From positions 333,126-397,125 of the forward strand of contig JAWZYV010010290.1 of NCBI GenBank assembly GCA_038373885.1: DNA of 64,000 nucleotides, in the 5' to 3' direction. The notes under the pieces were generated by a model. That model was given only the letters and a program-made list of their open reading frames with translations. It was not told where the DNA came from and did no database searches. This DNA is from Cheiracanthium punctorium (lineage: Eukaryota > Arthropoda > Arachnida > Araneae > Cheiracanthiidae). The position numbers were made by a program, and so were the translations under genes. Positions 21,511 through 32,729 of the stretch are shown piece by piece. Position 1 is the stretch's first letter. Each line of letters starts with the position of its first letter.

Positions 21511-21897
21511 GGGATGGATGCAAGGAAATTTTGGGCCCGTTTTACGGCCCCTTCACAAAATTCAATCGATTAAAACGGCCCCTTCCCAAAATTATAATCG
21601 ATAAAAACGGACCTTTCACAAAATTGTAATCGATAAAACGAACCTTTCACAAAATTACAATCTATTAAAACGGACCCTTCACAAAACTTTAATCGATTAA
21701 AACAACCCTTCTTTGACATTTTATGTTTTATAAAATAATTTACGAAACAAATTAAAGTATAAAAAATGGACTTTTAAAAAAAAGGTATGAAAATTCACAA
21801 AAAGAGATGTTCAAATTCACAAAAATAGATATTGAAATTCCCCAAAATAAACAGTTTTTACAAAAATGGGTTACAAAAAATTCCTGGATCGACCCCT
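21511..21897. mobile_element. MITE with internal minisatellite, copy 1
   Basis: The ends 'gggatggatgcaagg' and 'cctggatcgacccct' are related inverted repeats, and both flanks are gttttcca (21503-21510 and 21898-21905), a perfect 8-bp duplication suggesting hAT. Positions 21540-21715 hold about five copies of a roughly 32-bp unit ('cttcacaaaattacaatcga' plus 'taaaacggaccc'). A related copy with only one such unit lies at 55884-56100, so the array expanded within this lineage. Confidence 0.82.
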
Positions 21898-22020
21898 GTT
21901 TTCCAAGCAGATAGTTTCTAACAAAAATGTAGAAGCGCCTATGTTGTGTTAAGTAGCGAACTGCTTTGACTCTTATTTCGCCTTCCGCCTTTCTGCATTG
22001 CTAAGAAAGTAGTTTTACAG

Positions 22021-22421
22021 GCAAGCACGTCTCAATCCTCTCTAAAGGTTTAAGTTTGAAGTGCAACCAATTTCGCATCGATATAGAACAACGTGGATCA
22101 ACGCTAGAAAAGTGCAGCCGTTGCCATCGCTCGACTTAAATATCAGAAACATGGCAGTTGATCTAATTGTCCATCGCGTTCCACGGAGCTGAAGAACATT
22201 TTTGCCTTCTCTAAAGAACGTTTACGACTCAGCCAGCTGTGTCAAAACAGTTCTTTAGCTCCGTGGTAAGCGATTGACGATTCGATAGACAGCCATGTTG
22301 CTGGTAATTAAATTGAGCTATGGCAAAGACAGCATTTCAGAGTTGGGGCCATTTAGGCAGTCTATCAAGTTGTTCTTCTATATTAGTACGTCTTTAAACT
22401 CTCTGAAGATTAACCCTTTGA
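22021..22421. repeat. Foldback (long inverted repeat) unit 1
   Basis: The unit is a near-palindrome. 'cagccgttgccatcgctc' through 'ccacggagctgaagaac' on the left is mirrored by 'gttctttagctccgtgg' through 'gagctatggcaaagacagca' on the right. The arms are about 150 bp around a centre near 22225. The outer parts ('atcgatatagaacaac' and 'gttgttcttctatatta') also pair. It is likely a foldback-type DNA element, with no ORF. Confidence 0.7.
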
Positions 22422-22429
22422 ATCGCAAC

Positions 22430-22680
22430 CAGTAGCGGATCCAGGGGAGGGGCTAGGGGGCTTCAGCCCCCCCCCAAAAGAGATTGCTCAACGGTAACAT
22501 TCTGCTTTATTATGCACTTTAAATAGCTAAAATGATCCTATTTTATTACTTAGCCCCTCCCCCAAGCCTAATACATTGGTTTAGACTAAGATTTTGATTT
22601 ATATTACATATTAATTGGGTGAAATAAGTTTTTTTAAAAATTTAGCCCCTCCCAAAAAAAAATTTCTAGATCCGCCACTG
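22430..22680. mobile_element. hAT MITE (family 'cagtggcggatccag'), copy 2, inverted
   Basis: The ends are 'cagtagcggatccag' and 'ctagatccgccactg', and the flanks are atcgcaac on both sides (22422-22429 and 22681-22688), a perfect 8-bp duplication. The interior is close to the reverse complement of 7659-7907 along its whole length. It lies between the two foldback units. Confidence 0.93.
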
Positions 22681-22812
22681 ATCGCAACCCTTTTCACATC
22701 GATATAGAAGAACAACATGGACCAACGCTGGGAAAGTCCAGCCGTTGCCATTGCCTAATTTAACTACCTGCAACAATGGCAGTCAACCGAATCTCGCGTG
22801 ACACGGATCACT

Positions 22813-22843
<31 letters not shown>

Positions 22844-23040
22844 TTTTGTCTTCTCTAAAGATTTTTTATTTATTTATCCAGCTGTGTCGAAACAGTTCTT
22901 TAAGCTCGTTGACGATTCGATAGACCACGATGTTGCTGGTAGTTAAATAGAGCAATGGCAACGACTGCATTTTTTAAGAGCTGGAGATTCATTTGGGACA
23001 GAAAATCGGGTTATTCTTCTTTATCGATGCATTTTCATCT
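22681..23040. repeat. Foldback unit 2, with (TTTA)n
   Basis: This repeats unit 1 in the same order: 'cacatcgatatagaagaac', 'aacgctgggaaagtccagcc', 'ccagctgtgtcgaaacagtt', 'gttgctggtagttaaatag'. It also folds back on itself. A (TTTA)n tract at 22812-22846 has expanded at the place of unit 1's left inner arm. The pair is a tandem duplication split by the hAT MITE at 22430-22680. Confidence 0.65.
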
Positions 23041-23369
23041 CATTCTGAAAATAATTCTGACATCCATTTTATAAATAATTGATCCTTTTTACTGGAAATT
23101 ATGTGCTAAAAAGTAAAGATTGTTGTATGATTATGTCATCCACTTAAGTATTTAACGGAAATCAAACTTATTTTTCGTAAATCTTAATAAAATCGAAAGA
23201 TTCTTTAGTTTTCATTTTAAAAAAATGTAAATATCTAAATTTTCACAAGCTTTACATTAAATGTAAAATTTTCATGCCCAACATCCTGCATAGTATTTTA
23301 GCCAATATTTACTTATGTATCCCCATTTTTAACAAATACACCGAGAAAGACATGTAAAAATAATCGCAA
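23041..23369. other. AT-rich non-coding DNA
   Basis: Nothing was recognised beyond A/T-rich unique-looking sequence. Confidence 0.4.
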
Positions 23370-23750
23370 ATTAAAGCCTCGCCGCAGCGGCCATACATCA
23401 CCGTCGAGATGAATTGGACAAAAACTGTCATGTCTTCCTTTCACTCCAGCCATCATTTCTCCCCCCGTACACACAATTGGCGAATCCCATCTGATCCAAT
23501 AGACCGATTCCAACAGCTTTTCTGCAATCTGCGAGCGAGCTCTGTCGCGCACATAGCATCGCTCTGTTCCAATGCATTTCCAAGGTGCTCATTGCCATGG
23601 CAACGCATGCGAGCTCCCTCTCTCTCCTGCTCATGCAATCCTTTTTTCTCCAGCTATTCCGCAGCTACCCTTCGATCGAAAACGCGCGCAGCAGGCCCTT
23701 TTGCTGCTGCTCTGCTAAGGTCAGCTGGGAAGCTATCGATCCGTTGTCGG
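23370..23750. promoter_or_regulatory. GC-rich candidate promoter/enhancer with X-box
   Basis: The base composition changes sharply here from AT-rich to G+C-rich with many CpGs ('gcctcgccgcagcgg', 'aaaacgcgcgcagcaggcc'). At 23591-23604 'attgccatggcaac' differs by one base from the palindromic RFX X-box GTTGCCATGGCAAC. The next bases, 'gcatgcgag', resemble the NRF1 core. Both motifs are typical of promoters and of neuronal or ciliary enhancers. A splice-like 'ctccag' at about 23651 and 'aag|gtcagc' at about 23718 could bound a small exon, but nothing proves it. The long plus-strand open frame across this patch is probably a by-product of its composition. An alternative promoter of the SLC6 gene is one possibility. 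Confidence 0.35.
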
Positions 23751-24270
23751 TTCTATTTATTATTATCTACTGCTTGTACACACGCACACACACATTGACC
23801 TGGTTCTTCACTTTCAGTTTGGATTGGAGGGGGGGGGGGTGCGGGAAGGGAAAGAAAAAGTAGAATATATTTGAGAGAAGAGAGGGGGGGGGGTGATTAG
23901 AAATTAATATGGAAGGCATGCTGCTTATCAAGTCAGCCAAGCAGGAAATTACAACGCGTAAAAATGAATTTTTTTTTTTTTTCAATTGGAATTTCAACTC
24001 CCGTAGAAAATGTTCTTCGCATCTATTAATACAAGAAATAAACGTGACTCATCTGGGGGGGGGAGGGAACGGGGAAGTTGATAGCTGTCGTCTTAAGAGA
24101 ACAGAAAACGACTTATATGAAATTTACATTCTTTTATATGTTGTTGACTATAATCAAGAGCTTTCTGATGTTTTAGGTAACTTGAAAGGAAACGTGTATT
24201 TCTAGCAATTGCTGTAATTCTATGGTTAAATTTTCATGATGCTGCAATGGAGTCCAGGTATGCATGTACG
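23751..24270. other. Non-coding DNA with G-runs and (CA)n
   Basis: It contains a (CA)n tract near 23777-23795 and G-runs at 23829, 23883 and 24054. The open frames across them on both strands carry no recognisable motif. Confidence 0.4.
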
Positions 24271-24449
24271 CAGTGGCGTAGCCAGAAATTTTTCATGGGG
24301 GGGGTTACGACCACTGCAACTCACATATATGTATACGTACGTGTGTGTGATAAGGGAATGAAGAATATACATTTTGTATGGCAAAAATTTCCTCATGATG
24401 GGGTGGGGGATTGTGACCCCCTTCCCACCCCCTTTGGCTACGCCCCTGC
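24271..24449. mobile_element. MITE, complete copy of the 'cagtggcgtagccag' family
   Basis: The ends 'cagtggcgtagccag' and 'ggctacgcccctg' are inverted repeats. The flanks catgtacg and caagtttg match at 5 of 8, so the duplication is eroded. It is the better-preserved relative of the copy at 212-385, in opposite orientation. It is 179 bp and non-coding. Confidence 0.8.
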
Positions 24450-24634
24450 AAGTTTGGCATCAAATCTCTTAATTTAAACAAAGGTCTGTTGGAGTGTGAT
24501 TCATGGATAAAACACTGCAAATTAATATCATGAGAGTAAATTGATTGATTTTCTAAGCATAACAAAAGTGAAATAAGTGAAAATTCTATGTCAAGCTCAA
24601 TACAAAATAAATAAAAAAAATTTCACTTTGTAAG

Positions 24635-24666
<32 letters not shown>

Positions 24667-24925
24667 AGAAAAAGATCGAACTAGTATTTTTTATATGGTA
24701 ATAAATATTGAGTTTCATGAAATGCAAGGAAATTCTGTTCTTATTTAAAAATAAAATAATGAACAGTTTCCTGTTTCTGGTATTGCTTCAAAGAAAATTC
24801 AGAATTCTCGTTCTTGGTATATTTCAGCAATTAAACTTGCTCATCACATTCATTGAATTTTTGATTTAATTTATGCACCCATTTTTCGCTATATTGCATC
24901 TTGTATCTATCAAAGAATAACGACA
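24450..24925. other. AT-rich DNA with a long T-run
   Basis: A T-run of about 25 bases spans 24637-24661. No gene or repeat boundary was recognised. Confidence 0.4.
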
Positions 24926-25106
24926 GATACTAGATATGGTAGATGACTGAAGTGTGAAGGTCCGGCCTATACCGCGCGGAGTTTTGGTCGGTTTTCTCCA
25001 GATGTAACGTGAATACGCCTCAGAACTCATTAAAAGATCCTCCGTCCCCCTCTCTGGGCAGATAGCCCTTGAGTAGCTTTGCCTTAATACGCAATAAAAT
25101 ACGCAA
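24926..25106 (+). mobile_element. tRNA-derived SINE, head eroded
   Basis: Body blocks 'gactgaagtgtgaaggtcc', 'ttttctccagatgtaacgtg' and 'cagatagcccttgagtagc' match the copies at 30747 and 54870. The A box region of the tRNA-like head is not recognisable, so this is a 5'-truncated or decayed copy. Confidence 0.75.
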
Positions 25107-28100
25107 TTATGGCCCAGCAATTAACCAAAAATTTGAATTGAATTGTTTAGTGAAAGAGTTTGAGAAGAGATAAAAGAAAAAATATTTACTTCACGTATGA
25201 GTACACTTATTCCGATTTAATGCACAAGAGTTTCGAAAAGTGCTTCCCGTTACTTGCAACAGTATGGTGAATCCTTTAAGATCAAAGTTGTCCAAAACTG
25301 AATGAATAGTTCGCAGTGTAATGACCGAAATTTCAGCAGAAATGGACGAAATTTCAGCAGAAAATGAAAATCCTCTGTTCGATGGTCAAATGCGGCATCT
25401 TACTACTGCGAACTGCTTGCAAAGACGCGAACTTTTACCGAAAACTTCTTGAAACTTCGTGTCTATCTAGTGCTGATTCACAGCACAAAATGAAAAGTGG
25501 TATTAATTCAAACTCGTTTCGTAAATTGTAAACCGCTTAGTGTTGCATCACCAAATGTTAAATCAGTATGACGTCCCAATAAATAGTTATTGCAGTTTCA
25601 AATTTTCGGTTAATTATTGGGCATCCTGTACCAAAGAATAACGACTTTCGTACATATTGTACGAAAAGCGATGATTGCATCGGCAATAAACATTTTAGTG
25701 GTGTTTAAGTGCTGCAGTTTTTGGCATAATTTACAAGTTCTGCTTGACGTTAGTTGCTCTCGTAACATTTAGCGGCTTACCTCATCAGAGTGTAAGAATT
25801 TGCTGTCAAATCTACCGTCGTCGTCTTCGACTCGAAATAGGTAACCCTACTTTCTCAACTGTTTATTTGGTTACCTGAGATTGCCCATTGTTTTCCGGGA
25901 CATGCCTAACCTACTTGGTGCAAAGTCTTTTGGACTCAAGGTTGAGTCGCGATGCATAAGAGCCTGTTAATATGTTAGGATGTGGCAGAGAACTGGTGCA
26001 CTGTAGTGAGGTTGACCTTGCTCTCGTGACATAATGAAATCTGTCGCGACAAATTGCACGTTAACAAATTGCTTCCACTCTCAGCATTTAATAGACAAGA
26101 TTACAGTGCCAGTGCAGTGTTTGATCATTGGAATGCTATTCATTTTCATGGTGAGAGAAAATATATTCTGGTATATCAGTATATTTTCTGAGCTGTCGTC
26201 CAGATCTTTTCAGTTGCCAAGTGTTCATTGACCAAAATCGCTAAATGCAAGCGAAAAAGTCGTTAAGTTTAAAAAAATGATTTCTGAAAGTAATTCTAAC
26301 TTACATATTAAAAAAAAAACAGCGTTCACTTACAATTAGAAAGATAAAATATTTTAAACAAATCGATTATGGCGCTTATACGGAAGACAAAAATCCTAGT
26401 CTGCAATTAATATAACTGAAGTGCTTAAAAAAAGTGTCTTCACTCTATACATTTAATTTTTCTCGGCTTAAAATAACTAACTTCATATTCTATTTTATAT
26501 CGTTTTAGTTACGGAAGTAGCGTTGTTGCCATTTGAGTTATTAAATTAATTCGAAATTCAGGACTTCGTGCAAACAAAAATATAGACCATTTCCAGAAGC
26601 TATTTCAAAAGCACTCTTTTAGTCTGAAAGAAAAATTTTCTGAAGCTAAGAATCGCTGAACTGGTGGATTCTCAGATATTTTACACTCCCATATATATAT
26701 TAATAACGTTACACGATCAAATAGTTGTATTACATTTTATTGAGCACAACTTTTTCGTGAATCGCAAATTTTGCTAATCTGTTTCAATTATGGCGTAACT
26801 GTGCGACAGCTTTAAACATTGCTACGTCAAGATCAATTTCCTGGTGTCAAAAATGGCAAAAAAGTTGGTAAAAATCAGGATGGATTTTTAAATTTTTAAA
26901 GTAACCCAGATTGTTTTCGATATATTTTTTACATAATTATGAAAATTTTCAACGTGGTGGATTTTATTACGTATTTTGAGCATAACCTTTTAATAGTTTT
27001 GGAGTAATAGTGGTAAGTTTTGCTTTGGAGTATTAGGATGAGCTTTGTGTCCTGAAATATCTGTCTTCGCGTTTTCAAAGTCCTATTGATATTTTTGACT
27101 TTATTTTTTATTCTCAGTTCTCCCTTCCCCTCTCGGTAAAACATTTTGATGGTTAGCGATTGATTTTTTAGTTTAGTATACACCATCAACTTTTTTGATA
27201 TACACACGTTTATAAGCCTGCACAGTTATCTCACCTATTATAGATTTAAAAATTTTCAGCATAACAAACGGCATCGGAGAATTTCGTAAGCAGTCACGAA
27301 AATTTCTAAATATTCTTCTTTTTAAAGGAAGAAAATTGCAGTTTGTTTTATTTATTTTTTAGTGGATTAAATATTTTGAACTAATTTTTACCAAATTGTG
27401 CATAGATAAGTTGTTTTAAAGTGTAGTATTCAGGGAAATTTTCTATCCCACATCAGTGGTTAAATATTTTAATTTTCTTATTACCGATTGTTTAGTTGAT
27501 TAGAATGATTAGACATTTAATATTACCTTTACTATAACACTTATGTAATATAATTAAACGGTTAATAAAGTTCATTCAATTAATTTAGAAAAATAACGTA
27601 CAATTTATTTTTATTTAGCACCAACAAAAGCTTAGTAGATTTTGCTTTTGTAAAGGCTCCGATTGTATATGCTAGTTTTGTTTGGTCAATGTTAACTCCA
27701 CAATCGGAAAAACTCTTCTAAGTTATAATGGCTCGTCCTTTAAGCATTTATTTCTTGAATAGTTAACACTATCCCAAAATAAATAAGATAACTATAATTA
27801 TTATTTGAAACATACAAAATCCTAAATTCTGTATCTACCATCCCGTGGGTCTAAAGCGGCCGTGTATGACGAGATTTTATTCAAGAAGTTCCACATAGAA
27901 ATTATAAATTTGACTTTCTTCTGCTTTATCGTCAATCATGTAATTACCTGCCATATTGAGTAAGATTAAAGTGAATATCATTTATAGCGATAGCCGTTAA
28001 CTTGACATCACTAAATTGATTTTTAAGTTATAAGTATTTGCTGCTTTTATATTTTCGAAAAAGTTCTGCAACATTTTAAGTCCATAAATAATTATAAAAT

Positions 28101-29089
28101 AAGGTTTTGGTGAGAACGAAAAAAAAAAAATCTTCTTTATTTTATGAATACTCTTTGTATTGTAATTTTTGTTATAGTTTTGTGTTTTTTTTTTTAATCG
28201 TGTGCAGAAGTAAGACCCCCCCCCCCGAAAAAAAAAAAGAGGTGGGGCTAAGAAACATATTAAAGTTTAAATTTTCCTTAATGATAACCCTGTATAGATG
28301 CTGATTAATTTAGTTATAATTTCCCCTTTTATGAAAATGTTTTCTTCAAATTTGCTTCGAAGTGCAACAAAACGAGATATAGACTTATTTCCAAAAATGT
28401 CTTTTAAGAAAATAAAAAAGTACATTTTAATTTGTTGCCCGGCACCCCATGAATACAAATTTCGCAAAAGGGCGCTCCATAATCGCCGATTCAAGCACGA
28501 TTTATCACACTCGTTTCTTTTAATTTATTTCTTTTTTTGGTTTCTCGATTTGAGTTTCCGCGTTAGATAATCCTGGGGTCTTTTCACCTAAGTGCGTTTG
28601 TCTGTGTTTTATTTCTGTTTGGTGGGAAGCGGGCGATTTGCTACCGCTTCTATTTCTGGCATAAAAATGGCTGCTTGGTTAATGAGGATGTGATTATGTA
28701 GGTCTCCATAACAGGATGGAAGATTCGCGGTCTGGTCTTTTTAAAACCCATATCTATCTCCCATAACTCCGCGATTAGAATTCTAATTGTTCCATTCATT
28801 CTAAGTGTACTTTATGACTTCCCAGTGTTACATCGGGTTTGATTGATTACGTTGATTTTGGTATTTTTTTTGGTTGGTGCGTGTCACAACGTGGGACAAT
28901 TCCTTACGGACTCTTTTGGTGGCCGATTAGCTGATTAGAGCAGGCTTAGTGGAGATATGCCCAAATTTTTACATTTAAGGGTATTGTTATAGATTATTTT
29001 CATAAAATGCGTTCATTATTTTTAAATGCCTAAAATGTGAGCTTGCTCGTTTTGCCAAGAGATTGACAGCTCACGTCAGCGAAAGCGTC
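25107..29089. other. AT-rich non-coding DNA
   Basis: This is almost 4 kb without a recognised gene or complete mobile element. A direct repeat 'gaaatttcagcagaaa' occurs twice at 25328-25364. A C-run followed by an A-run lies at 28217-28238. Short open frames have no family signature. Confidence 0.4.
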
Positions 29090-29097
29090 GTTTAGAC

Positions 29098-29413
29098 CAG
29101 CGGTTTTCAAACTTTTAACATTGTCCCCCCCCCCCCAAACAAATGATAACGCATGATGGCGTCCCCACCCTCATATTCCTCGGCATTCATAGTTTTTTGT
29201 TCTTCAATATAAACCAGTTAATCGCCTTTCGTACAAAATAATGTTATCGGTAAAGTTGGAATAAACATTTTATTTTGGAATAAAAATAAGAATAAATAAG
29301 ATGATTTATTAAAACATGTATTATCACTTGCTCTTTTGCCTGTTTTAATCGCCCTCCCTGAAAACGCTTTGCACCCCCCAAAGGGGCCACGTCCCACGGG
29401 TTTGGGACCTCTG
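29098..29413. mobile_element. hAT MITE, 316 bp
   Basis: The ends 'cagcggttttcaaac' and 'gtttgggacctctg' form the common hAT-type 'CAGxGGTTCTCAAAC' terminal repeat. The flanks gtttagac and gtttatag match at 6 of 8. It is non-coding and lies just left of a similar element at 29642-30216. Confidence 0.8.
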
Positions 29414-29534
29414 GTTTATAGTTAGTATATGCTTCCTTCTCGGAGTTTCCCATCACAATTTGGATCCTCGTGAGAAGGGGGGGGGGGGTGTTTCTGAATG
29501 TTAGGGATGGGGGTACTGATACTTTTCGGAACCA

Positions 29535-30250
29535 CAGATTTGTGTGCAAGTACATCGTATCTACATAGTGGTCTTCAGTGGCCAGTCGTAATCGAACCCG
29601 CAACATTCCGTTTGCAAGTCCAACGCTTTTAAGCGCTAAGCCAGAGGTTCTTAAACTTGTGTAGTCCGAGGATTCCCTCTTGAACAACGTTTTTTGTGGA
29701 CCCCATCCCGACCCTAGGCATTTTATGTTGCTCTTGAGACTTAATTTCTGGCTTAATCTCATTGGCACAATATTTTAATAAAAATTTTAAAAATGTTTTA
29801 GGATATAAAATGAAACATAAAGTGAATAAAAACAGCTCGAAAAACCGTTTTAAAAACTACATATCATAATACATTAAATTCATCCAAATATTCTGGTGAA
29901 ATATTGGTCAAAGTAGATCTTTATAATGTTTTATGTAGATAATTTTTAGTTAATGAGATGGGTGCAGCTGTTTTCTTGAAAACAGAACAGCAGTTTCGTG
30001 CACTATGTATGTTGAAATGGTATTTCAAGGTCCTCTTCCACATTAAGTATGTTTCTATACTTTGATTTAATATCTAACGAAAGTATGTTGCACAAAAGGA
30101 AATCAAATGTTGCACTATTTTATTTGTAAGTTAGTCTTGGGCAGTGTCTGCAGCCATTTTTATAATTACGCGGACAATCGGTAATGGCTTCGCGGACCGC
30201 AGTTTAAGAACCTTTGTTCTAGACAGCCACGAACCTAGAAAGTGAGCTTC
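29535..30250 (-). repeat. tRNA-like SINE fragment split by a hAT MITE
   Basis: Read on the minus strand, the sequence just right of the MITE (ending near 30245) joined to 29641-29580 gives a tRNA-like string: 'ggttcgtggctgtctag', then 'gcgttggacttgcaaacgg', then a B box-like 'gcgggttcgatta'. The anticodon-arm-like part 'acttgcaa' and the B box are good; the A box is approximate. It is either a SINE of another family or a decayed tRNA pseudogene, not a functional tRNA, since the insertion at 29642-30216 cuts it. Confidence 0.45.
29642..30216. mobile_element. hAT MITE, 575 bp
   Basis: The ends 'cagaggttcttaaac' and 'gtttaagaacctttg' are inverted repeats with one mismatch in 15. The flanks share only ct.a, so the 8-bp duplication is eroded. 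There is no transposase. It interrupts a tRNA-like sequence. Confidence 0.8.
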
Positions 30251-30701
30251 ATGGCATAATAAGAACAGTTTCACTACATTAGCAACCGGGTCATAAAGAG
30301 AAAGAAGAAAAGCAGGCTTTCAAACTTAGTCTCATTCCTCCCACCTTCATTTCTGCCACCTCCATCTTAACTTGCTTGAAATGTTTCCCAAATTTATTTT
30401 TTAATCGGTTGCGGTCATGGTCCAAATAAGGATGATAGTACATCACTCATTTGAGGTTAAATTAAAAAAAAAAGTTTTTAGAGAGCTAAAATGCTTTTAA
30501 ATTATTACTGAAAATGCGACAGAAAATAGCTATCTTAAAAATCTGTAAGGGAAATTTTACCATGCCATTGTACTATAACGTTTCACCTATCGAAAAGTAT
30601 ACAAAGCTCCGTCAGTTCGAAAATTTAATTTATTTGCAAGCATTTGAGGTGCGAGGAGTAATATTATGGATGTTTTAAAGGACACCATTTATTTAAATAT
30701 A
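30251..30701. other. AT-rich non-coding DNA
   Basis: Nothing was recognised. Confidence 0.4.
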
Positions 30702-31236
30702 CAGGGTATCCCCAAAACGATGGTAACACACTTTAATTCTTTATCCCCCACCATGGCCGAGGGGATATGGTACTGAACAGGGTACAGGGCTGAATTGTGA
30801 AGGTTCTCCCCTTCTAGTCTGCAGCGCGGCTATCGATCTAACGGTCTGGAGTTGTGGTCAGTTTTCTCCAGGTGTAACGTGAGTACGCGTTAGAGCCCCT
30901 TAAAAAGTACTCCGATCAGGGCACCTCTCCCCGCCATAGGCAGATACCCTTGCTTAACTGTGACTTAACACAATATGCGCATGATTCTTTATCCATTACA
31001 AATAAATTAACAGGAGTAAAATTTTCTTAACATAGACTTTCTTCCTACCTCAGGTAGCACACACAAGTTCTCTGAACGTCTATTAACGTTCTGAAAACGT
31101 TTTCTCAGCGGTAATAGAAGTTCAGAGTATCTGTGTGTGCTGCCTCTGGAACCTTATTTTAAAGGTTTTTTTTTTTTCAATTTAATTTATCCAATTAAAG
31201 AATTAAAGTGTGTTACCATCGTTTAAGGTCACCCTG
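30702..31236. mobile_element. MITE with about 45-bp TIRs, interrupted by a SINE
   Basis: The left arm starts 'cagggtatccccaaaacgat' and continues 'ggtaacacactttaattct'. Positions 31190-31236 are its inverted copy with few changes. Without the SINE the element is about 290 bp. Its middle carries a second inverted repeat, 'ggtagcacacacaagttctc' against 'gagtatctgtgtgtgctgcc'. Left of it is TA, right is not, so the duplication is uncertain; the ends resemble Tc1/mariner-type 'CAGGGTGTCCC' termini. Confidence 0.75.
30736..30994 (+). mobile_element. Full-length tRNA-derived SINE with perfect 11-bp TSD
   Basis: The SINE itself is 30747-30983 (237 bp) and both flanks are attctttatcc (30736-30746 and 30984-30994). 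The tRNA-like head has A box-like 'tggccgaggggat' and a weak B box. The body carries 'ttttctccaggtgtaacgtg', 'cgttagagccccttaaaaag' and 'taggcagatacccttgc', ending 'ttaacacaatatgcgcatg'. Because boundaries are exact, this is the reference copy for the family. It inserted into one arm of the MITE at 30702-31236. Confidence 0.92.
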
Positions 31237-32157
31237 AAAGATCAGTAAATGATGCTGCACATCATAATCAAATGTATGAATAATGATTGATTAAATTTTT
31301 TGAACGTTAATTTATAAAATTTCTTTTCTCTTAGAAACTAAGTTCTACTATTTTCAGCTAGAGTCACTTTTTTCAGGTTTTTAAGATATTGTTGAGGAAA
31401 AACAAATATCCATTAACTAATTCATTAAGTTAAAATCCAAATTTCCGTCCCTAAAAGGGTTAAGTAATTTGCTTTCGATGAACTCCCCATCAAGTGTGAG
31501 TAATTACGAAACCTAATGCGTTTTCCTCATTTATCCTCTACCAATCTTGATGCGATCGTAAATTCTGCCTCCATTAATCAATAAGTGCAATATCGATCAG
31601 CTTTCTGCAGCAAGCAGCAAGGGTACAGAATGTTTGATGCCTCAGTGACTTTACATCAAATGTTGTCATGGTAAACGTTTTCCTCGTGTTAGGAACTATA
31701 GTCTTCCATGCCATATTTAGCCTTTTTTTTCTACTTTTACGATTAGGTGAAGGATATTTGATAAAGATATGATAAAATATATAGAGATAAAATGCACACA
31801 AGCATTGCCGATTTTTGAAAAATTGATTTTCAGTACAGTATGCGTGTGAGTGCAGATTAGCTTCAACATTTCTAAATCTTTTTAAGACATATTTTATTTA
31901 ATAATATCACATTTTTTTGAGAAATCAATAAATATATTGAAGTTTGTACACATATTTGGATAGTTCCCTCCGCCCTCCCTAAAAAAAGGTAGCCTCATTT
32001 TCCAAAAATAGATGCTACTCTGCTATAAAAATGACAAAAAAAAAAAAAAAAGTGGGGAGGAAGATGAAACGTACAATATAGTACAAGTGTTTTCAAATTC
32101 TTTTCTTTCTTTTGTTGAGGGGGCGGGGATGTAAATGTAACAAAACACATTGATGTT
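31237..32157. other. AT-rich non-coding DNA
   Basis: No gene was recognised. An A-run lies at about 32036-32051. Confidence 0.4.
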
Positions 32158-32729
32158 TAACATCAGTGTACGAATGCGTTAGAAGTATATGAAAACAGCT
32201 GATCATTATTTAAAAATATCACCAAAGGAGACGGTGTTAGAAATCTGACATTATGCACGTAATCTTATAATTTATCACAATGCATTCAGTGTCTTGATAT
32301 AATTTACATAGTTAATATAGCAATTTAGAAATATTAATTATTAATAGTTATTATTTACCAAGTTCCAAACTCTCCCGCCAATTATTTTTAAAAAGTAAAC
32401 ATTTTTAGGACAACTGTTGCGTCCAAACTACTTCAGCCATTTAGAACATACTGTATTACATCATCAATGTATCGATGAATTATAGCTCATAATGGTTGTA
32501 TACGATTTTCTATGATAATATTAAGGTCAGTAACTAACTATAGTCGATTCACTTAGTGATATGCCCTGTGCTCACACGTAAAATTTACAATTTATATGAA
32601 ATTAAGAATTAATAAGGCTGGTATTAAAATATTTTAACATCAATGTACGAATGCGTTAGGAGTATATGAAAACTGCTCATCATTATTTAAAAGGATCAAC
32701 AAAGTGGTGTTAGAAATCTAACTTTATGT
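32158..32729. repeat. Direct repeat pair, about 96 bp, 480 bp apart
   Basis: 32158-32254 ('cgaatgcgttagaagtatat', 'ggtgttagaaatctgac') is repeated at 32634-32729 with about 85-90 percent identity by eye. The second copy stops exactly at the left end of the mariner-like element at 32729. The nature of the repeat is unknown. Confidence 0.75.

Noticed and set aside
23409..23798. 129-codon open frame on the plus strand in the GC-rich patch
   Set aside because: Competing frames exist on both strands, the protein is low in complexity and ends in a (CA)n run, and no family is recognisable. It is better explained by base composition.
29244..29768. 174-codon open frame on the minus strand
   Set aside because: It runs across the end of a hAT MITE and into a tRNA-like repeat; a composite of two mobile elements is not a host gene.
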